A DNA stretch of 64,000 nucleotides from Deltaproteobacteria bacterium (GCA_006226595.1 SBGP01000098.1:1-64000), one strand, 5' to 3'. Positions 18,405 through 27,482 are shown, numbered from the stretch's first letter. Made by a program: numbers and translations. Notes: a model not told the origin generated them from the letters alone.

Positions 18405-18434
18405 CATATCGAACATTCGCTTCAGATCATATCG
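18405..18434. promoter_or_regulatory. Divergent promoter region with CATATCG direct repeats
   Basis: The heptamer CATATCG occurs at 18405-18411 and again at 18428-18434, 23 bases apart (about two helical turns), in an unusually AT-rich patch for this genome. It lies between the divergently transcribed LysR gene and the lipoprotein gene. The placement suggests a LysR binding site overlapping both promoters; this is inference from position and repetition. Confidence 0.5.
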
Positions 18435-18485
18435 CTTTTGCGGAATCCGATGCTCCCGTACAACCTCTTCATACCGGGAGATTCC

Positions 18486-19442
18486 ATGCGTACCCCCCTG
18501 CTTCTCGTCGCCGCCTTCGCCCTCTCCGCCTGCAGCCAGGACCTCATCCTCCAGGAGCTCCCGGACGGCGCGGACAGCCCGGGCAACCTCCCCGAGGAGC
18601 AGCCGCCGGTGGACGGTGGAAGCGACGTGGTGGACGACGGAACCACCGATCCGGTCGACGACAGCACCACCGACCCGGTCGACGACACCGGCACCGACCC
18701 GGTCGACCCCTCCCCCGCCGATCCGCCGCCGGCCGACGACTGCGCCGAGACCACGGACCTCGTGTACGTCATCGATCGGGCCGACGAGGCGATCTACACC
18801 TTCGACCCCGAGACGGCTCAGTTCGCGTTCGTGGGTGCGCTGGACTGCGGCATGTTCGAGGGTACGCCCGCGTCGATGGCGGTCGGCCGCGATGGCGTCG
18901 CGTGGGTCCGCTACTCCTCGAACACCCTGTTCGCCGTTGACCTCGCGACGATGGACTGCACGCCGACGTCGATGGGCAGTGGCTTCGGCTCCTACGGCAT
19001 GGGCTTCGCGACCGAGAACGCGGAGACCTGGCGCGACGAGCTGTTCCTCGCCAACCGCAACCAGCTCGCCCGCCTCGATCCGATGACCGGCGGCCTCGAG
19101 AACCTCGGAGCCCTGCCGAGCCAGTCCGAGCTCACCGGCAACGCCGCTGGCGAGCTGTGGGCCTTCCTGCCGCTGGAGATGCCGGCCCGCCTGGTGCGAC
19201 TCGACAAGCAGACCGCTGCCCCGGTCGAGGGCTACAGCCTGCCCGCGTTCACCACCGCAGACCTCGACACCTTCGCGTTCGCGACCTGGGGAGAGGACTT
19301 CTACCTGTTCATGCGCTTCTACGGCATGGGCAACAGCACCGACGTGTACAAGGTCGACGCCAACGGCACCATGACCCTGCTCGCCGGCGACACCGGCATG
19401 GACGTGGTCGGGGCGGGCGTGAGCACCTGCGCCCCGTCCTAG
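18486..19442 (+). CDS. Secreted lipoprotein with beta-propeller-like body
   Basis: A 318-residue lipoprotein. The signal peptide ends in the lipobox LSAC (residue 15), followed by a low-complexity linker with repeated DDxTTDPVDD units (about residues 30-80). The globular part reads like blades of a propeller (VYVIDRADEAIYTFDPET, VGRDGVAWVRYSS, NAAGELWAFLPL). The ATG at 18486 follows GGGAGA. I do not recognise a functional family; it is probably displayed on the outer membrane. It is divergent from the LysR regulator, which may control it, and nearly abuts the convergent ABC ATPase gene. Confidence 0.75.
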   Translation: MRTPLLLVAAFALSACSQDLILQELPDGADSPGNLPEEQPPVDGGSDVVDDGTTDPVDDSTTDPVDDTGTDPVDPSPADPPPADDCAETTDLVYVIDRADEAIYTFDPETAQFAFVGALDCGMFEGTPASMAVGRDGVAWVRYSSNTLFAVDLATMDCTPTSMGSGFGSYGMGFATENAETWRDELFLANRNQLARLDPMTGGLENLGALPSQSELTGNAAGELWAFLPLEMPARLVRLDKQTAAPVEGYSLPAFTTADLDTFAFATWGEDFYLFMRFYGMGNSTDVYKVDANGTMTLLAGDTGMDVVGAGVSTCAPS

Positions 19443-19451
19443 CAGGCCCTG

Positions 19452-20135
19452 CTAGGCCTCGGCCTCGATCTGGCCGTCCTTGAGCCGCACGAGCCGCTTC
19501 GCCTGGTCGATGACGTGCGCGTCATGCGACGAGAACACGAAGGTCGTGCCGAGCTCCTCGTTGAGGGCCCGCATCTGGCTGACCAGCGCGGTCGCGGTCT
19601 CGCTGTCGAGGTTCGCGGTCGGCTCGTCGGCGAGGACCAGCGCTGGCCTCGGCGCGAGCGCGCGCACGATGGCGACCCGCTGCTGCTGGCCGCCGGACAG
19701 CTCCCGAGGAAAGCGTGCCCCCAGGCCCGCCAACCCGACCTTGTCCATGAGCTCGTCCACGCGCCGCTTGCGCTCGTCGGCGGGCATGCCCTGGAGCAGG
19801 CAGATCAGCTCGGCGTTCTCGAAGGCGGTGAGCACGGGCACGAGGTTGTAGGCCTGGAACACGAAGCCGATGCGGTCTCGCCGCAGGTCCGCGAGGTCCC
19901 GCTTGCTCATGCCGGCCAGGCGCTGGTCTCCGACGAACACCTCGCCCTTCGTGGGGGTGTCGAGGGCGCCGAGCTGGTTGAGCAGCGTGCTCTTGCCCGA
20001 GCCCGAAGGCCCGGCGAGCACGGTGAACTCGCCCCGCTCGATGGTGAGGTCGACGCCGCGCAGCGCGTGAACCTGCAGGTCGCCCTGCTGGTAGGTCCGC
20101 CACAGGCCCTGGGTACGAAGAACGGTCTCAGACAT
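19452..20135 (-). CDS. ABC transporter ATP-binding protein (LolD/MacB type)
   Basis: A 227-residue ATPase with Walker A AGPSGSGKST, the Q-loop in FVFQAYNLVPV, signature LSGGQQQR, Walker B LVLADEPT and the D-loop NLD, ending with a switch His (FSSHD). The sequence fits the type VII (LolD/MacB/FtsE) class. It overlaps the upstream permease gene by 8 bases and is the last gene of a TetR - LolA-like - permease - permease - ATPase operon. With a LolA-like protein in the set, the complex may move lipids or lipoproteins towards the outer membrane, which is inference from context. Confidence 0.92.
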   Translation of the reverse strand: MSETVLRTQGLWRTYQQGDLQVHALRGVDLTIERGEFTVLAGPSGSGKSTLLNQLGALDTPTKGEVFVGDQRLAGMSKRDLADLRRDRIGFVFQAYNLVPVLTAFENAELICLLQGMPADERKRRVDELMDKVGLAGLGARFPRELSGGQQQRVAIVRALAPRPALVLADEPTANLDSETATALVSQMRALNEELGTTFVFSSHDAHVIDQAKRLVRLKDGQIEAEA

Positions 20136-21348
20136 GGCGCATGGCCTCCACCGGGGGGATGCGGGTCGCCGACCACGCCGGGTACAGCGCGGCGAGCACG
20201 GCGAGGGTGGGCACGAGGGCCAGGGAGCGGAAGGTTCGCTCCGCCGGCAGGTAGGGATACAGGGCGCCGGCGAGCTGGTAGCCCCCCACGTCCATGCGCT
20301 CGAGGCCGCTGATCGCGTACACGTCGATGCCGACGTCCCCGAGCCAGGCGACGACCGCCCACGCGACGACCGCTCCGAGCGTGGTCGAGATCAGCGCGAG
20401 CATCGCGCTCTCGAGCAGGACCACCGTGAACAGCAGCCTCGGGCGCGTGCCGACGGCGAGGAGCACGCCAAACTCGCGGGTGCGCTCGAAGACGCTCATC
20501 AGCACCGCGTTGAGGATGGCCAGGGACACGAGGCCGAAGAGCACGAAGAACGACAGGTTCGCGCCGGTTCGGTCGAGGGTGACGAAGTCCCCGAGCGCGG
20601 GGACCGCCTGCGCCCAGGTGAGCACCTCGGACTCGGGCAAGGCAGCGGACAGCTTGCGGGCCACCGCGTCGACCTCGTCGATGTCGTCGAGGACCACGGC
20701 GATCTCGTCCATGCCGCCCTCGGCGCCCACCAGCTCCCCGAGCACGGGACGCTCGACGACGACGAGGTTCGCATCGACGTCGTCCGACCCGACCTCGAAG
20801 ATGCCGGTCACCCGGGTGAGCACGGTGTTCACCTGGCCGTCCCGCGATGCGGAGAGCACCAGGCGGTCGCCGAGGGACAAGCCGTTCTGACGCGCGAAGA
20901 CCCCTCCGATCACCGAGGAAGCCACTCTCCCGTCCTTCTCGAACCAGCTGCCCTGGGTCGTCGCCTCGGGCAGCACGCTGGTGTGGCGCTCGGCCTCCGG
21001 GTCCACGCCGAGGGCGACCACCGTGGCGGCGCCGCCGCTGCCCTGGGCGAGCACCAGCCGCTTGAGGCGGGGCACCGCGTGGCCGTCGACCGCGGCGACC
21101 GCGGCCATCGCCTGCTCGGAATGGGCGAGCACCGCCGGTTCGACGAGGTCCGCACCGGGCTCGCGAACGACCACGTGCCCGCTGCCCGAACGCGCGGCGG
21201 TGTTGACCACCTCGCGGTACGAGCCCTCGGACACGCCGATGGTGAGCAGCATCATGAACACGCAGCCGGCGATGGTGATCGCGGTGATCAGCGAGCGTCG
21301 TGCGTGTCGGCGCACATTGCGCAGCGCCATGCGTAGAGCGAGGGTCAC
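20128..21348 (-). CDS. ABC transporter permease (FtsX/MacB type)
   Basis: A 406-residue permease. One N-terminal membrane helix (LITAITIAGCVFMMLLTIGV), a large extracytoplasmic domain of about 200 residues, then three C-terminal helices, the topology of FtsX/LolC/MacB permeases. The cytoplasmic loop FERTREFGVLLAVG is the typical coupling element. The GTG start overlaps the stop of the neighbouring permease (GTGA), and the stop overlaps the ATPase start. It pairs with the permease at 21345-22643 as a heterodimer, like LolC/LolE. Confidence 0.9.
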   Translation of the reverse strand: MTLALRMALRNVRRHARRSLITAITIAGCVFMMLLTIGVSEGSYREVVNTAARSGSGHVVVREPGADLVEPAVLAHSEQAMAAVAAVDGHAVPRLKRLVLAQGSGGAATVVALGVDPEAERHTSVLPEATTQGSWFEKDGRVASSVIGGVFARQNGLSLGDRLVLSASRDGQVNTVLTRVTGIFEVGSDDVDANLVVVERPVLGELVGAEGGMDEIAVVLDDIDEVDAVARKLSAALPESEVLTWAQAVPALGDFVTLDRTGANLSFFVLFGLVSLAILNAVLMSVFERTREFGVLLAVGTRPRLLFTVVLLESAMLALISTTLGAVVAWAVVAWLGDVGIDVYAISGLERMDVGGYQLAGALYPYLPAERTFRSLALVPTLAVLAALYPAWSATRIPPVEAMRHV

Positions 21349-22643
21349 GAGCGCCTCCCCATGGCGTCGACGGGGTCGAGCCTGGCTGCGCGAATCGCGG
21401 GGAACAGGGATGCGGCCACGGCGATGACGACGAGCAGCACCGCCGGGACGAGAAAGGCCTCGACGCTCATGCGACCGACGAGGACCGGGGGAACGGCGAC
21501 GCCCGCGTACTGGATGTCTCCGTAGCCACTGGACAGGTCGAGCCCGACGTGCGCGAGGTACCCACCGCCGATCACGCCGAGGGGCAGGCCGAAGGCCGTC
21601 GCGAGCAGCGACAGGGCAAGGCTCTCGGCGAGGACCATGGCGACGACCGCGCGAGGTGCGAGCCCGACCGCAAGCAGGATGCCGAGCTCGCGGGTGCGCT
21701 CGAGCACGCTCATCAGCATGGTGTTCATCGCGCCCATACCGGCGGTGATCAGCACGATGCCCGCCGAGAGCAGCGACCACACCTTCGAGATGTCCACGGT
21801 GCTGGCGATGGTCGGGTTCGCCGCCCGCCACGAGCGGGCGACCACCGCGGCCTCGGCCTCGACCGGGGTTCGCGTGGGGTCGTCGGCCTCGCCCTCGAGA
21901 TCGGCGAACACCCCGGTCCAGCCGTCCCGGGCCGCGAGATCGCGCACGACCGCGGCGGTGTCGTCCCCGCGATCGAGGCGAATCATCAGTCGGTGCGGCC
22001 CGTCGAGGGTAAGCAGGTCCAGGGCATCGGCGGTGTCGAGCCATGCCGTGGAGCGGTCGACCTCACCCTGTCCGGTGACGAGCAGTCCCTGGACCGTGTA
22101 CACGGCCGCCGCGGGCGAGCCGTCCGCGGACTGCGACAGCAGGGTCACTTCGCTGCCGACCTGCGCTTCGAGCCGCCGTGCGAGGCCTTCTCCGAGGAGG
22201 ATCTGCCCTGGTTCCGCCAGCCATCCGCCCTCGCGGACCTGCTCTGGCAGACGGGTGACGCCACCCTCGCGCTCGGCATCGAGTCCGACGAGGACCGCGC
22301 CGACGGCGTCCCCATCGGTGGCGAGCAGGCCCGCGCCATCGACCCGCGAGGTCACGCCGAGCACGCGCGGGTCGGCCTCGATGGACGCCGGGTCGACGCC
22401 GACCACCACGTCCCAGGGGTTCTTCTCGGCGAGCTGCCCCGGGTGCACCACCTGCACGTGCCCGGTGCTCCCACCGACCAGGGCGGCGACCGTGCCGTCC
22501 ATCACGCCGTCGACGAGCACCCAGGTCACCGAGGACAGCGCCAGGCCGCCGCCGAGCGCGAGGGCGGTGATCGCGGTGCGACGGGGATTTCGTCGCAGGT
22601 TTCGCGAGCCGATGGCCCACAGCCGTGAGAGTGCTTCGGCCAT
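21345..22643 (-). CDS. ABC transporter permease (FtsX/MacB type)
   Basis: A 432-residue permease with the same layout as its neighbour: a helix near residues 22-45 (ITALALGGGLALSSVTWVLV), a large periplasmic domain, and three C-terminal helices. The coupling loop is LERTRELGILLAVG. The ATG touches the stop of the LolA-like gene (TGATG). The two permeases are clearly related but diverged, as expected of a heterodimeric LolCDE-like exporter. Substrate unknown. Confidence 0.9.
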   Translation of the reverse strand: MAEALSRLWAIGSRNLRRNPRRTAITALALGGGLALSSVTWVLVDGVMDGTVAALVGGSTGHVQVVHPGQLAEKNPWDVVVGVDPASIEADPRVLGVTSRVDGAGLLATDGDAVGAVLVGLDAEREGGVTRLPEQVREGGWLAEPGQILLGEGLARRLEAQVGSEVTLLSQSADGSPAAAVYTVQGLLVTGQGEVDRSTAWLDTADALDLLTLDGPHRLMIRLDRGDDTAAVVRDLAARDGWTGVFADLEGEADDPTRTPVEAEAAVVARSWRAANPTIASTVDISKVWSLLSAGIVLITAGMGAMNTMLMSVLERTRELGILLAVGLAPRAVVAMVLAESLALSLLATAFGLPLGVIGGGYLAHVGLDLSSGYGDIQYAGVAVPPVLVGRMSVEAFLVPAVLLVVIAVAASLFPAIRAARLDPVDAMGRRS

Positions 22644-23347
22644 CACTCCTCCCCGACGCGCACACCACCCTCGCGGGTGGGCACGAACAGCTCGGGGGCG
22701 AGCGGCACGTCGAGCTCGAGACTGTGCCAGACCACGCGCGTGTACTCCTCGGGCGCGTCGGCCGGTCGCACCTCCATCGCGAAGGCCATGGGGCGGCCAC
22801 CGATGTCGCGAATGTCGTCGAAGCGCAACGTGCGCACCCGCTCGCCTGACTCGAAGTACGCGATCTCGAGCGGCGCGAGGTCCTCGGCACGGACCTCGGC
22901 GCGGACCTCGTCCCAGGGCACGCCCGTCTCGGGTCGCGGCGTGCAGGAGACGGTGGTCTCCCCTGCCATGCTGCACGCGTAGTCGTCCGAGAAGCGCGCA
23001 GCCTTGAGCATGTCGTCCTGGGTGAGGTGCGAGCCCATCCACCTGGAGCCGAGCATCATCGCGGGCAGCCGCATCACCTTGGCCAGACTGGGCAGGATGC
23101 TGTAGCTCTCGCCATCGACGAGCAGCGTGGTCACGCCGCGGTCCTTCGCGGGCTCGACGATGGTCAGGCGGGTCCGTTCCGCACCCTCGGCCCACACCTC
23201 CATGGTCATCGAGCGGTCGATGCGCGCGGTGCGCACCGAGACCTCCATCACGCCGTGGCTGGTACCTCCGCGCCACTGGTCGTCCAAAGAGGCGAGCACG
23301 TCGGGAAGCTCGGCGGCCGAAGCGGCCAGAGCCAGGAGCGCGATCAT
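22643..23347 (-). CDS. Outer-membrane lipoprotein-sorting (LolA-like) protein
   Basis: A 234-residue secreted protein with a short signal peptide (MIALLALAASAA). The body resembles the LolA-like outer-membrane lipoprotein-sorting family: TMEVWAEGAERTRLTIVEPAKDRG, SYSILPSLAKVMRLP and a C-terminal VVWHSLELDVPLAPELF. Such proteins have a half-barrel that binds acyl chains. It lies between the TetR regulator and the two permeases, so it is probably the periplasmic carrier or partner of the exporter. It overlaps the TetR stop by ATGA-type coupling. Confidence 0.82.
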   Translation of the reverse strand: MIALLALAASAAELPDVLASLDDQWRGGTSHGVMEVSVRTARIDRSMTMEVWAEGAERTRLTIVEPAKDRGVTTLLVDGESYSILPSLAKVMRLPAMMLGSRWMGSHLTQDDMLKAARFSDDYACSMAGETTVSCTPRPETGVPWDEVRAEVRAEDLAPLEIAYFESGERVRTLRFDDIRDIGGRPMAFAMEVRPADAPEEYTRVVWHSLELDVPLAPELFVPTREGGVRVGEE

Positions 23348-23985
23348 GGGGCCTCCTCGCCGTCGCCGGAGGGCGCGACCAGGCGCTTCATCATGTCGAG
23401 GAAGGTCTCGCCGATGCCGGCGAGCTCGCGTCCCTGCAGCACCGCATCGACCACCCAGCGGTCGAGGGCGAGGCCGAGCGCGAAGGTCGAGTGCGCCAGC
23501 AGCGTGAGCGGCATGTCGCTGCGCACCGCCCCGTTCTGCTGCCCGCTGACGAGGACCGCCGTGAGCAGGTCACGCGCCTCGTCGAGCAGCTCCGCCACCA
23601 CGCGAGGGGCCTGTGCGTCGCCACTCAGCTGGTAGAAGGCCTTGGCGAGCTGCATGCCCTCGGGGTCCTCCTGGACCAACCGCATGCCATCCCGCGTGAG
23701 CCGCGCGATCTCGGACCAGAACGCGCCGCGCGACGTCGGCCAGGTCTCGGGCCATCCGACCTCCTCGGCCCAGTGAGCCAGGGACTGCCGCACGGTCGTG
23801 GCGAACAGATCCGCCTTGTCCTCGAAGGAGTAGTACACCGCCCCCTTCGAGGTCCCGGCTGCCGCGATGATGCGGTTGAGCGAAGCGCCGTGGAAGCCTT
23901 CGGCGGCGAACTCGGCGCGTGCTGCCTCGAAGAGGCGCTGTTTGACGACGCCGTCGAGACGTTCGTAGCGAGGAAGGGGTGGCAT
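23344..23985 (-). CDS. TetR-family transcriptional repressor
   Basis: A 213-residue TetR regulator. The N-terminal helix-turn-helix reads LFEAARAEFAAEGFHGASLN and AAGTSKGAVYYSFEDKADLF, a canonical TetR pattern; the C-terminal ligand domain is variable. It is the first gene of the exporter operon, and its start lies only 11 bases from palindromic sites at 23997-24033, indicating autoregulation and repression of the LolA-like and ABC genes. The ligand is probably a lipid-like or toxic compound, unproven. Confidence 0.92.
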   Translation of the reverse strand: MPPLPRYERLDGVVKQRLFEAARAEFAAEGFHGASLNRIIAAAGTSKGAVYYSFEDKADLFATTVRQSLAHWAEEVGWPETWPTSRGAFWSEIARLTRDGMRLVQEDPEGMQLAKAFYQLSGDAQAPRVVAELLDEARDLLTAVLVSGQQNGAVRSDMPLTLLAHSTFALGLALDRWVVDAVLQGRELAGIGETFLDMMKRLVAPSGDGEEAP

Positions 23986-23996
23986 CGGACCTCCGG

Positions 23997-24033
23997 TCAG
24001 ACCACCGGTCTGAACTCTTCAGACTACTGGTCT
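23997..24033. promoter_or_regulatory. Probable TetR operators
   Basis: A perfect palindrome with arms TCAGACC / GGTCTGA and a 3-base centre lies at 23997-24013. A second copy, AGACTactGGTCT with one mismatch, lies at 24021-24033, and a weaker ACCATCGGTCC follows. They sit immediately upstream of the TetR start, where a self-repressing TetR protein binds. The same region leads into the divergent gene at 24102, which may share control. Confidence 0.75.
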
Positions 24034-24101
24034 AACCATCGGTCCGAGGCATGCAAGAAATCTGTCGCGCACATCGGAAGAATTTCGGTAGAATCCCCGA
24101 C

Positions 24102-24515
24102 ATGTCTGACGACACCACGCAGCTGAAGGACTTCCTCGGCGGTGCGACGCCCGCGCCGTCGCCCCGCAGGCTTCCCGCGGAGCTCGAGGAGACGCGTACC
24201 GCCGCCACCCAGAGCATGGGCACGTTCCTCGACGCCGTAGGCGCCGACCTCGAAGAGGCACCGGCGACCCCGAATCGCGCCGAGGCGACGTTCGACCCGA
24301 GTCAGTCGCTGGCTGGCGAGGACCCGCCGGAAGACCACCGCAGCTTCCTCGCGTCGATGGGTGTGCCGGTCACCCCGGCACCGGTGCAGCGGCGCACCCG
24401 GGTCGCCGCCGCCGCGCGAAAGGCCGCGGAGGTCGCAGAGAAGAACATGGTGCCGTCGCTGCTCATGGCGATCGCGTTCTCGCTGATCACCTTCTGGCTC
24501 GTCGGCATCTTCTAG
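24102..24515 (+). CDS. Tail-anchored protein of unknown function
   Basis: A 137-residue protein I do not recognise. It is acidic and Pro/Ala-rich for about 100 residues, with two similar segments (TQSMGTFLDAVGADLEE and HRSFLASMGVPVTP), and ends in a single hydrophobic helix (MVPSLLMAIAFSLITFWLVGIF). No signal peptide, so it is likely a C-terminally anchored inner-membrane protein with its body in the cytoplasm. Divergent from the TetR gene across the operators. The two half-similar xFLxxxG segments may be short linear binding motifs. Confidence 0.7.
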   Translation: MSDDTTQLKDFLGGATPAPSPRRLPAELEETRTAATQSMGTFLDAVGADLEEAPATPNRAEATFDPSQSLAGEDPPEDHRSFLASMGVPVTPAPVQRRTRVAAAARKAAEVAEKNMVPSLLMAIAFSLITFWLVGIF

Positions 24516-24524
24516 CGGGCGGCC

Positions 24525-25502
24525 CTACCAGAGTCGCTGCAGGTACGCAGAGACCTCGGAGCGGTCGAGCCCCAGCACCTCCGCCGCCTCCTTGAGCACG
24601 CGAAGCTCGCGGACCTCGAGCCGGCCATCGGCGTAGCAGGCCGCATAGAACGTCGACAACAGGCCGAGCTTCTCGTGATGGCCGAGCAATCCCGCGAGCT
24701 GCTGCTCGGCCTCCGCGAGGACCGCCGCTCGTGCATCCCCGTCGACGCCGAGCTCGGCGAGGCGCTGCTCTGGAAAGCGCTCGGTGAGGAACTGTTGCTC
24801 GCCGTCGTCGATGACGCCGTCAGCCTGGACGATGCGGGTCGCCACGGAGTGCGCGAACACGAGCTTCAGGCGCTCGACCCGGCGCCGCTCATCGGGATTC
24901 GGGGTCGCGAGGCGGCACACGGCGTGCCCGGCCTCGGCGAGGAAGTCCATCGGCTCGGCCTGCTCGGCGACGTGACGCCGCCACCCGACCTGCTCCGCGA
25001 ACGCGAGTCCGTAGGCCACCACGCCGTCTGGACGCCGGAGCCACACCTGGACGAGCTCGCCATCGACGATCGCGAGCACCGGGCGAGCCGTGCGCGGACG
25101 CTTCATCACCCCGTCCACGGACCACGCGAGCCCGGAGCCGGCAAGCGCGGGCTCGAACGCGGCGAGGTCGTCGCGACTCGCGCGCGCATCGGTCGAGAAG
25201 TACACGGCGAGCAACAACGTCGGCTGCTTGCTGCGGTCCCACCACTGGGTCAGGTCCAGCGAGCACAGCGCGTCGGCCCCGGACTGCTTGTGGAAGTTGC
25301 GCAGGCTGGCGCCGAGCACGCGCAGGATGTGCTCCCACAGGCCATCGAACGACCGCGGCAGCTTCGAGGTGTCCAGGGAATAGGACACCGACTCGCTGGC
25401 TCGCGCGACGGACAGTTCCTGGGACACGTCGATCAAGCGGCTTCCCGGTGGTGCGGTGGACCTTGCAAGGCTACCCCAGCGGATCTCCACTGAGGTGCTC
25501 AT
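24525..25502 (-). CDS. TerB-like domain protein
   Basis: Up to 325 residues. The C-terminal third resembles a TerB-like helical domain (VQADGVIDDGEQQFL and later AACYADGRLEVRELRVLKEAAEVLG, two acidic-helix repeats). The N-terminal two thirds have no family I recognise. The start is doubtful: the ATG at 25502 shares bases with the divergent dehydrogenase start at 25501 and has only a distant GGAG; a GTG at 25427 would leave room for promoters. Convergent with the tail-anchored protein gene. TerB domains occur in stress and membrane-associated systems; nothing here specifies a role. Confidence 0.65.
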   Translation of the reverse strand: MSTSVEIRWGSLARSTAPPGSRLIDVSQELSVARASESVSYSLDTSKLPRSFDGLWEHILRVLGASLRNFHKQSGADALCSLDLTQWWDRSKQPTLLLAVYFSTDARASRDDLAAFEPALAGSGLAWSVDGVMKRPRTARPVLAIVDGELVQVWLRRPDGVVAYGLAFAEQVGWRRHVAEQAEPMDFLAEAGHAVCRLATPNPDERRRVERLKLVFAHSVATRIVQADGVIDDGEQQFLTERFPEQRLAELGVDGDARAAVLAEAEQQLAGLLGHHEKLGLLSTFYAACYADGRLEVRELRVLKEAAEVLGLDRSEVSAYLQRLW

Positions 25503-26859
25503 GTCCGCGCTCGTCTCCTATGACCCGGCCACTGGCGAAGTCGTCGGCCAGGTCGAGATCACCGACCCGAACTCGATTCCCGCCATGGTGGCGCGCGCCC
25601 GGGAGGCTGGCGAGGGCTGGGCAGCGATGAGCCTCACCGAGCGCCGCGATCTCCTGCTCGAAGCGGGCAAGGTCATCGCCGCGAACGCCGAGGCCATCGG
25701 CGAGCAGCTGTGCCGCGAGATGGGCAAGCCGCTGCGCGAGGCGATCGGCGAGGTGCGCTCTTGCGCCCACATGGCCGACGAGCTCGACGAGATGTGCGAG
25801 GCGCTCGCGCCCGAGGTCATCGACGACGGCCGCTCGCGAAGCACGCTGTACCGCGACCCCTTCGGTGTGGTCGCCGCGATCACGCCGTGGAACTTCCCCT
25901 TCTCGATGCCGCACTGGATGGTGCTTCCCTCGCTGATGGCCGGCAACGCGGTGATCCTCAAGCCCTCCGAGGAGACCCCGCTCACGGCACAGGCCTACGT
26001 CGACGCGCTCAACGCCACGCTTCCCGAGGGCGTGCTCCAGATCGTCCACGGCGCCGACGTGCAGGGCAAGGCGCTCGTCAACGCCGACGTCGACCTCGTC
26101 GCGTTCACCGGCTCGCGCGCGGCCGGCATCCACATCCTCACCGCCGCGGGCCAGGACCTGAAGCGCGTCATCCTCGAGCTGGGCGGCAAGGACCCGATGG
26201 TGGTCCTGCCCGGCGCCGACCTGCCGCGGGCCGCCAGCTTCGCGGCGCGCAACTCGTTCCGCAACGCGGGCCAGGTCTGCGTGTCGACCGAGCGCATCTA
26301 CGTCCACCAGGAGCTGTACGAGCCCTTCCTGGACGCGCTCGTCGCCGAGACCGCCAAGCTTCGCCAGGGTCATGGCCTCGACGAGGGCGTGGAGATCGGT
26401 CCGATGATCAACGCGCGGCAGCGGGACTGGGTGCTGCGCCAGATCGACGAGGCGGTCGCGGCAGGCGCCAGGGTGCTCGCCGGCGGCGAGGGTCACGAGG
26501 GCAACTTCATCCGTCCCACGGTGCTCGCGGACGTCACCCATGAGATGGGCATCGCCGTCGACGAGACCTTCGGCCCGGTCGCGTGCGTGACCCCGGTCGC
26601 CGACGACGCGGAAGCGCTCCGCATGGCCAACGACACGCCCTATGGCCTCGGGGCCAGCGTGTGGGGCGAGACGGAGCGCGCCGAGAAGGTCGCGCGCGGT
26701 ATCCGCGCCGGCATGATCGGGATCAACCGCAGCTGCGGCGGCGCCGCGGGCACTCCGTGGGTGGGCGCCCGCCAGTCCGGCTACGGCTTCCACTCCTCGA
26801 AGGAAGGGCACCGCCAGTTCGCCCAGGTCCGGGTGCTGACGACCGTCGCCGATCGCTGA
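25501..26859 (+). CDS. Aldehyde dehydrogenase (succinate-semialdehyde dehydrogenase-like)
   Basis: A 452-residue NAD(P)-dependent aldehyde dehydrogenase. Motifs: ITPWNFPFSMPHWM, FTGSRAAG, LELGGKDP (general-base Glu), NAGQVCVSTER (catalytic Cys) and DETFGPV. The short N-terminus and this motif set fit the succinate-semialdehyde / broad acyl-aldehyde dehydrogenase group, clearly different from the 2-aminomuconate-semialdehyde type at 5.2-6.6 kb. The ATG at 25501 follows TGAGGTG. It is monocistronic, with 167 bases before the next gene. Physiological aldehyde not determinable. Confidence 0.88.
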   Translation: MSALVSYDPATGEVVGQVEITDPNSIPAMVARAREAGEGWAAMSLTERRDLLLEAGKVIAANAEAIGEQLCREMGKPLREAIGEVRSCAHMADELDEMCEALAPEVIDDGRSRSTLYRDPFGVVAAITPWNFPFSMPHWMVLPSLMAGNAVILKPSEETPLTAQAYVDALNATLPEGVLQIVHGADVQGKALVNADVDLVAFTGSRAAGIHILTAAGQDLKRVILELGGKDPMVVLPGADLPRAASFAARNSFRNAGQVCVSTERIYVHQELYEPFLDALVAETAKLRQGHGLDEGVEIGPMINARQRDWVLRQIDEAVAAGARVLAGGEGHEGNFIRPTVLADVTHEMGIAVDETFGPVACVTPVADDAEALRMANDTPYGLGASVWGETERAEKVARGIRAGMIGINRSCGGAAGTPWVGARQSGYGFHSSKEGHRQFAQVRVLTTVADR

Positions 26860-27026
26860 TCGACGGCCTCCGTCCGACGAGGGCGGCGAACGCGACGTTG
26901 CGAATCGTGCACAAGGGCGTTTCCGGGTCCTTTTCGTGGATCTGACTGAAGGATTGCCCTTGTCCATGAAACAATACGTGTGAACCGTTCGTACCCATCG
27001 TGCACCTATGGAACCAGGAGGCTCAC

Positions 27027-27482
27027 ATGCGCGTGCTCATGACAGCACTGATGCTCTCGCTGAGCCCGGCCTTCGCGGCCGGTAGCCCGGTTCTGGACGA
27101 GCTGCGTCCGCCGGCCGCCGCGGCCCTCGACCACCGTCGCGAGGTCGACTGGTTCCAGATGCAGACCAGCGAGGTCCACCGCCGATGGATGGAGAGCCTG
27201 CATCGCCTGCCCTCCCCGACCGTTCAGGCCGCCGAGGGTAGCCGAGCCCGCGTCGACGTCCGCATCGACGGCAAGGGCCATGTGGTCGGCGCGGCGGTCG
27301 GTCGCTCCACCGGAAGCGCGACCATCGACCAAGAGCTGCTCGACGCTCTCGAAGGCGCCGTGCTCGCGCCTCCGCCGGAGTCGCTTCCCGACGAGCAGGG
27401 CATCGTTCGCTTCAGCGTGTACTTCGATGTCACGGCGCGCGTGGACCGTCCCGAAGACGAAGAGAGTCCGGTCGACGCGTGA
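27027..27482 (+). CDS. Secreted TonB C-terminal-domain-like protein
   Basis: A 151-residue protein with a cleavable signal peptide (MRVLMTALMLSLSPAFAA). The C-terminal half resembles a TonB-C fold: ARVDVRIDGKGHVVGAAVG, a helix with IDQELLDAL, then VRFSVYFDV. It lacks the N-terminal membrane helix and the proline-rich spacer of true TonB, so it is a periplasmic stand-alone domain. A strong AGGAGG precedes the ATG. The gene sits alone; its partner is unknown. Confidence 0.72.
   Translation: MRVLMTALMLSLSPAFAAGSPVLDELRPPAAAALDHRREVDWFQMQTSEVHRRWMESLHRLPSPTVQAAEGSRARVDVRIDGKGHVVGAAVGRSTGSATIDQELLDALEGAVLAPPPESLPDEQGIVRFSVYFDVTARVDRPEDEESPVDA

Noticed and set aside
16108-19086. A 992-residue plus-strand frame
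   Set aside because: It runs antisense to the DUF1592-type and LysR genes and out of frame through a lipoprotein; no domain is visible.
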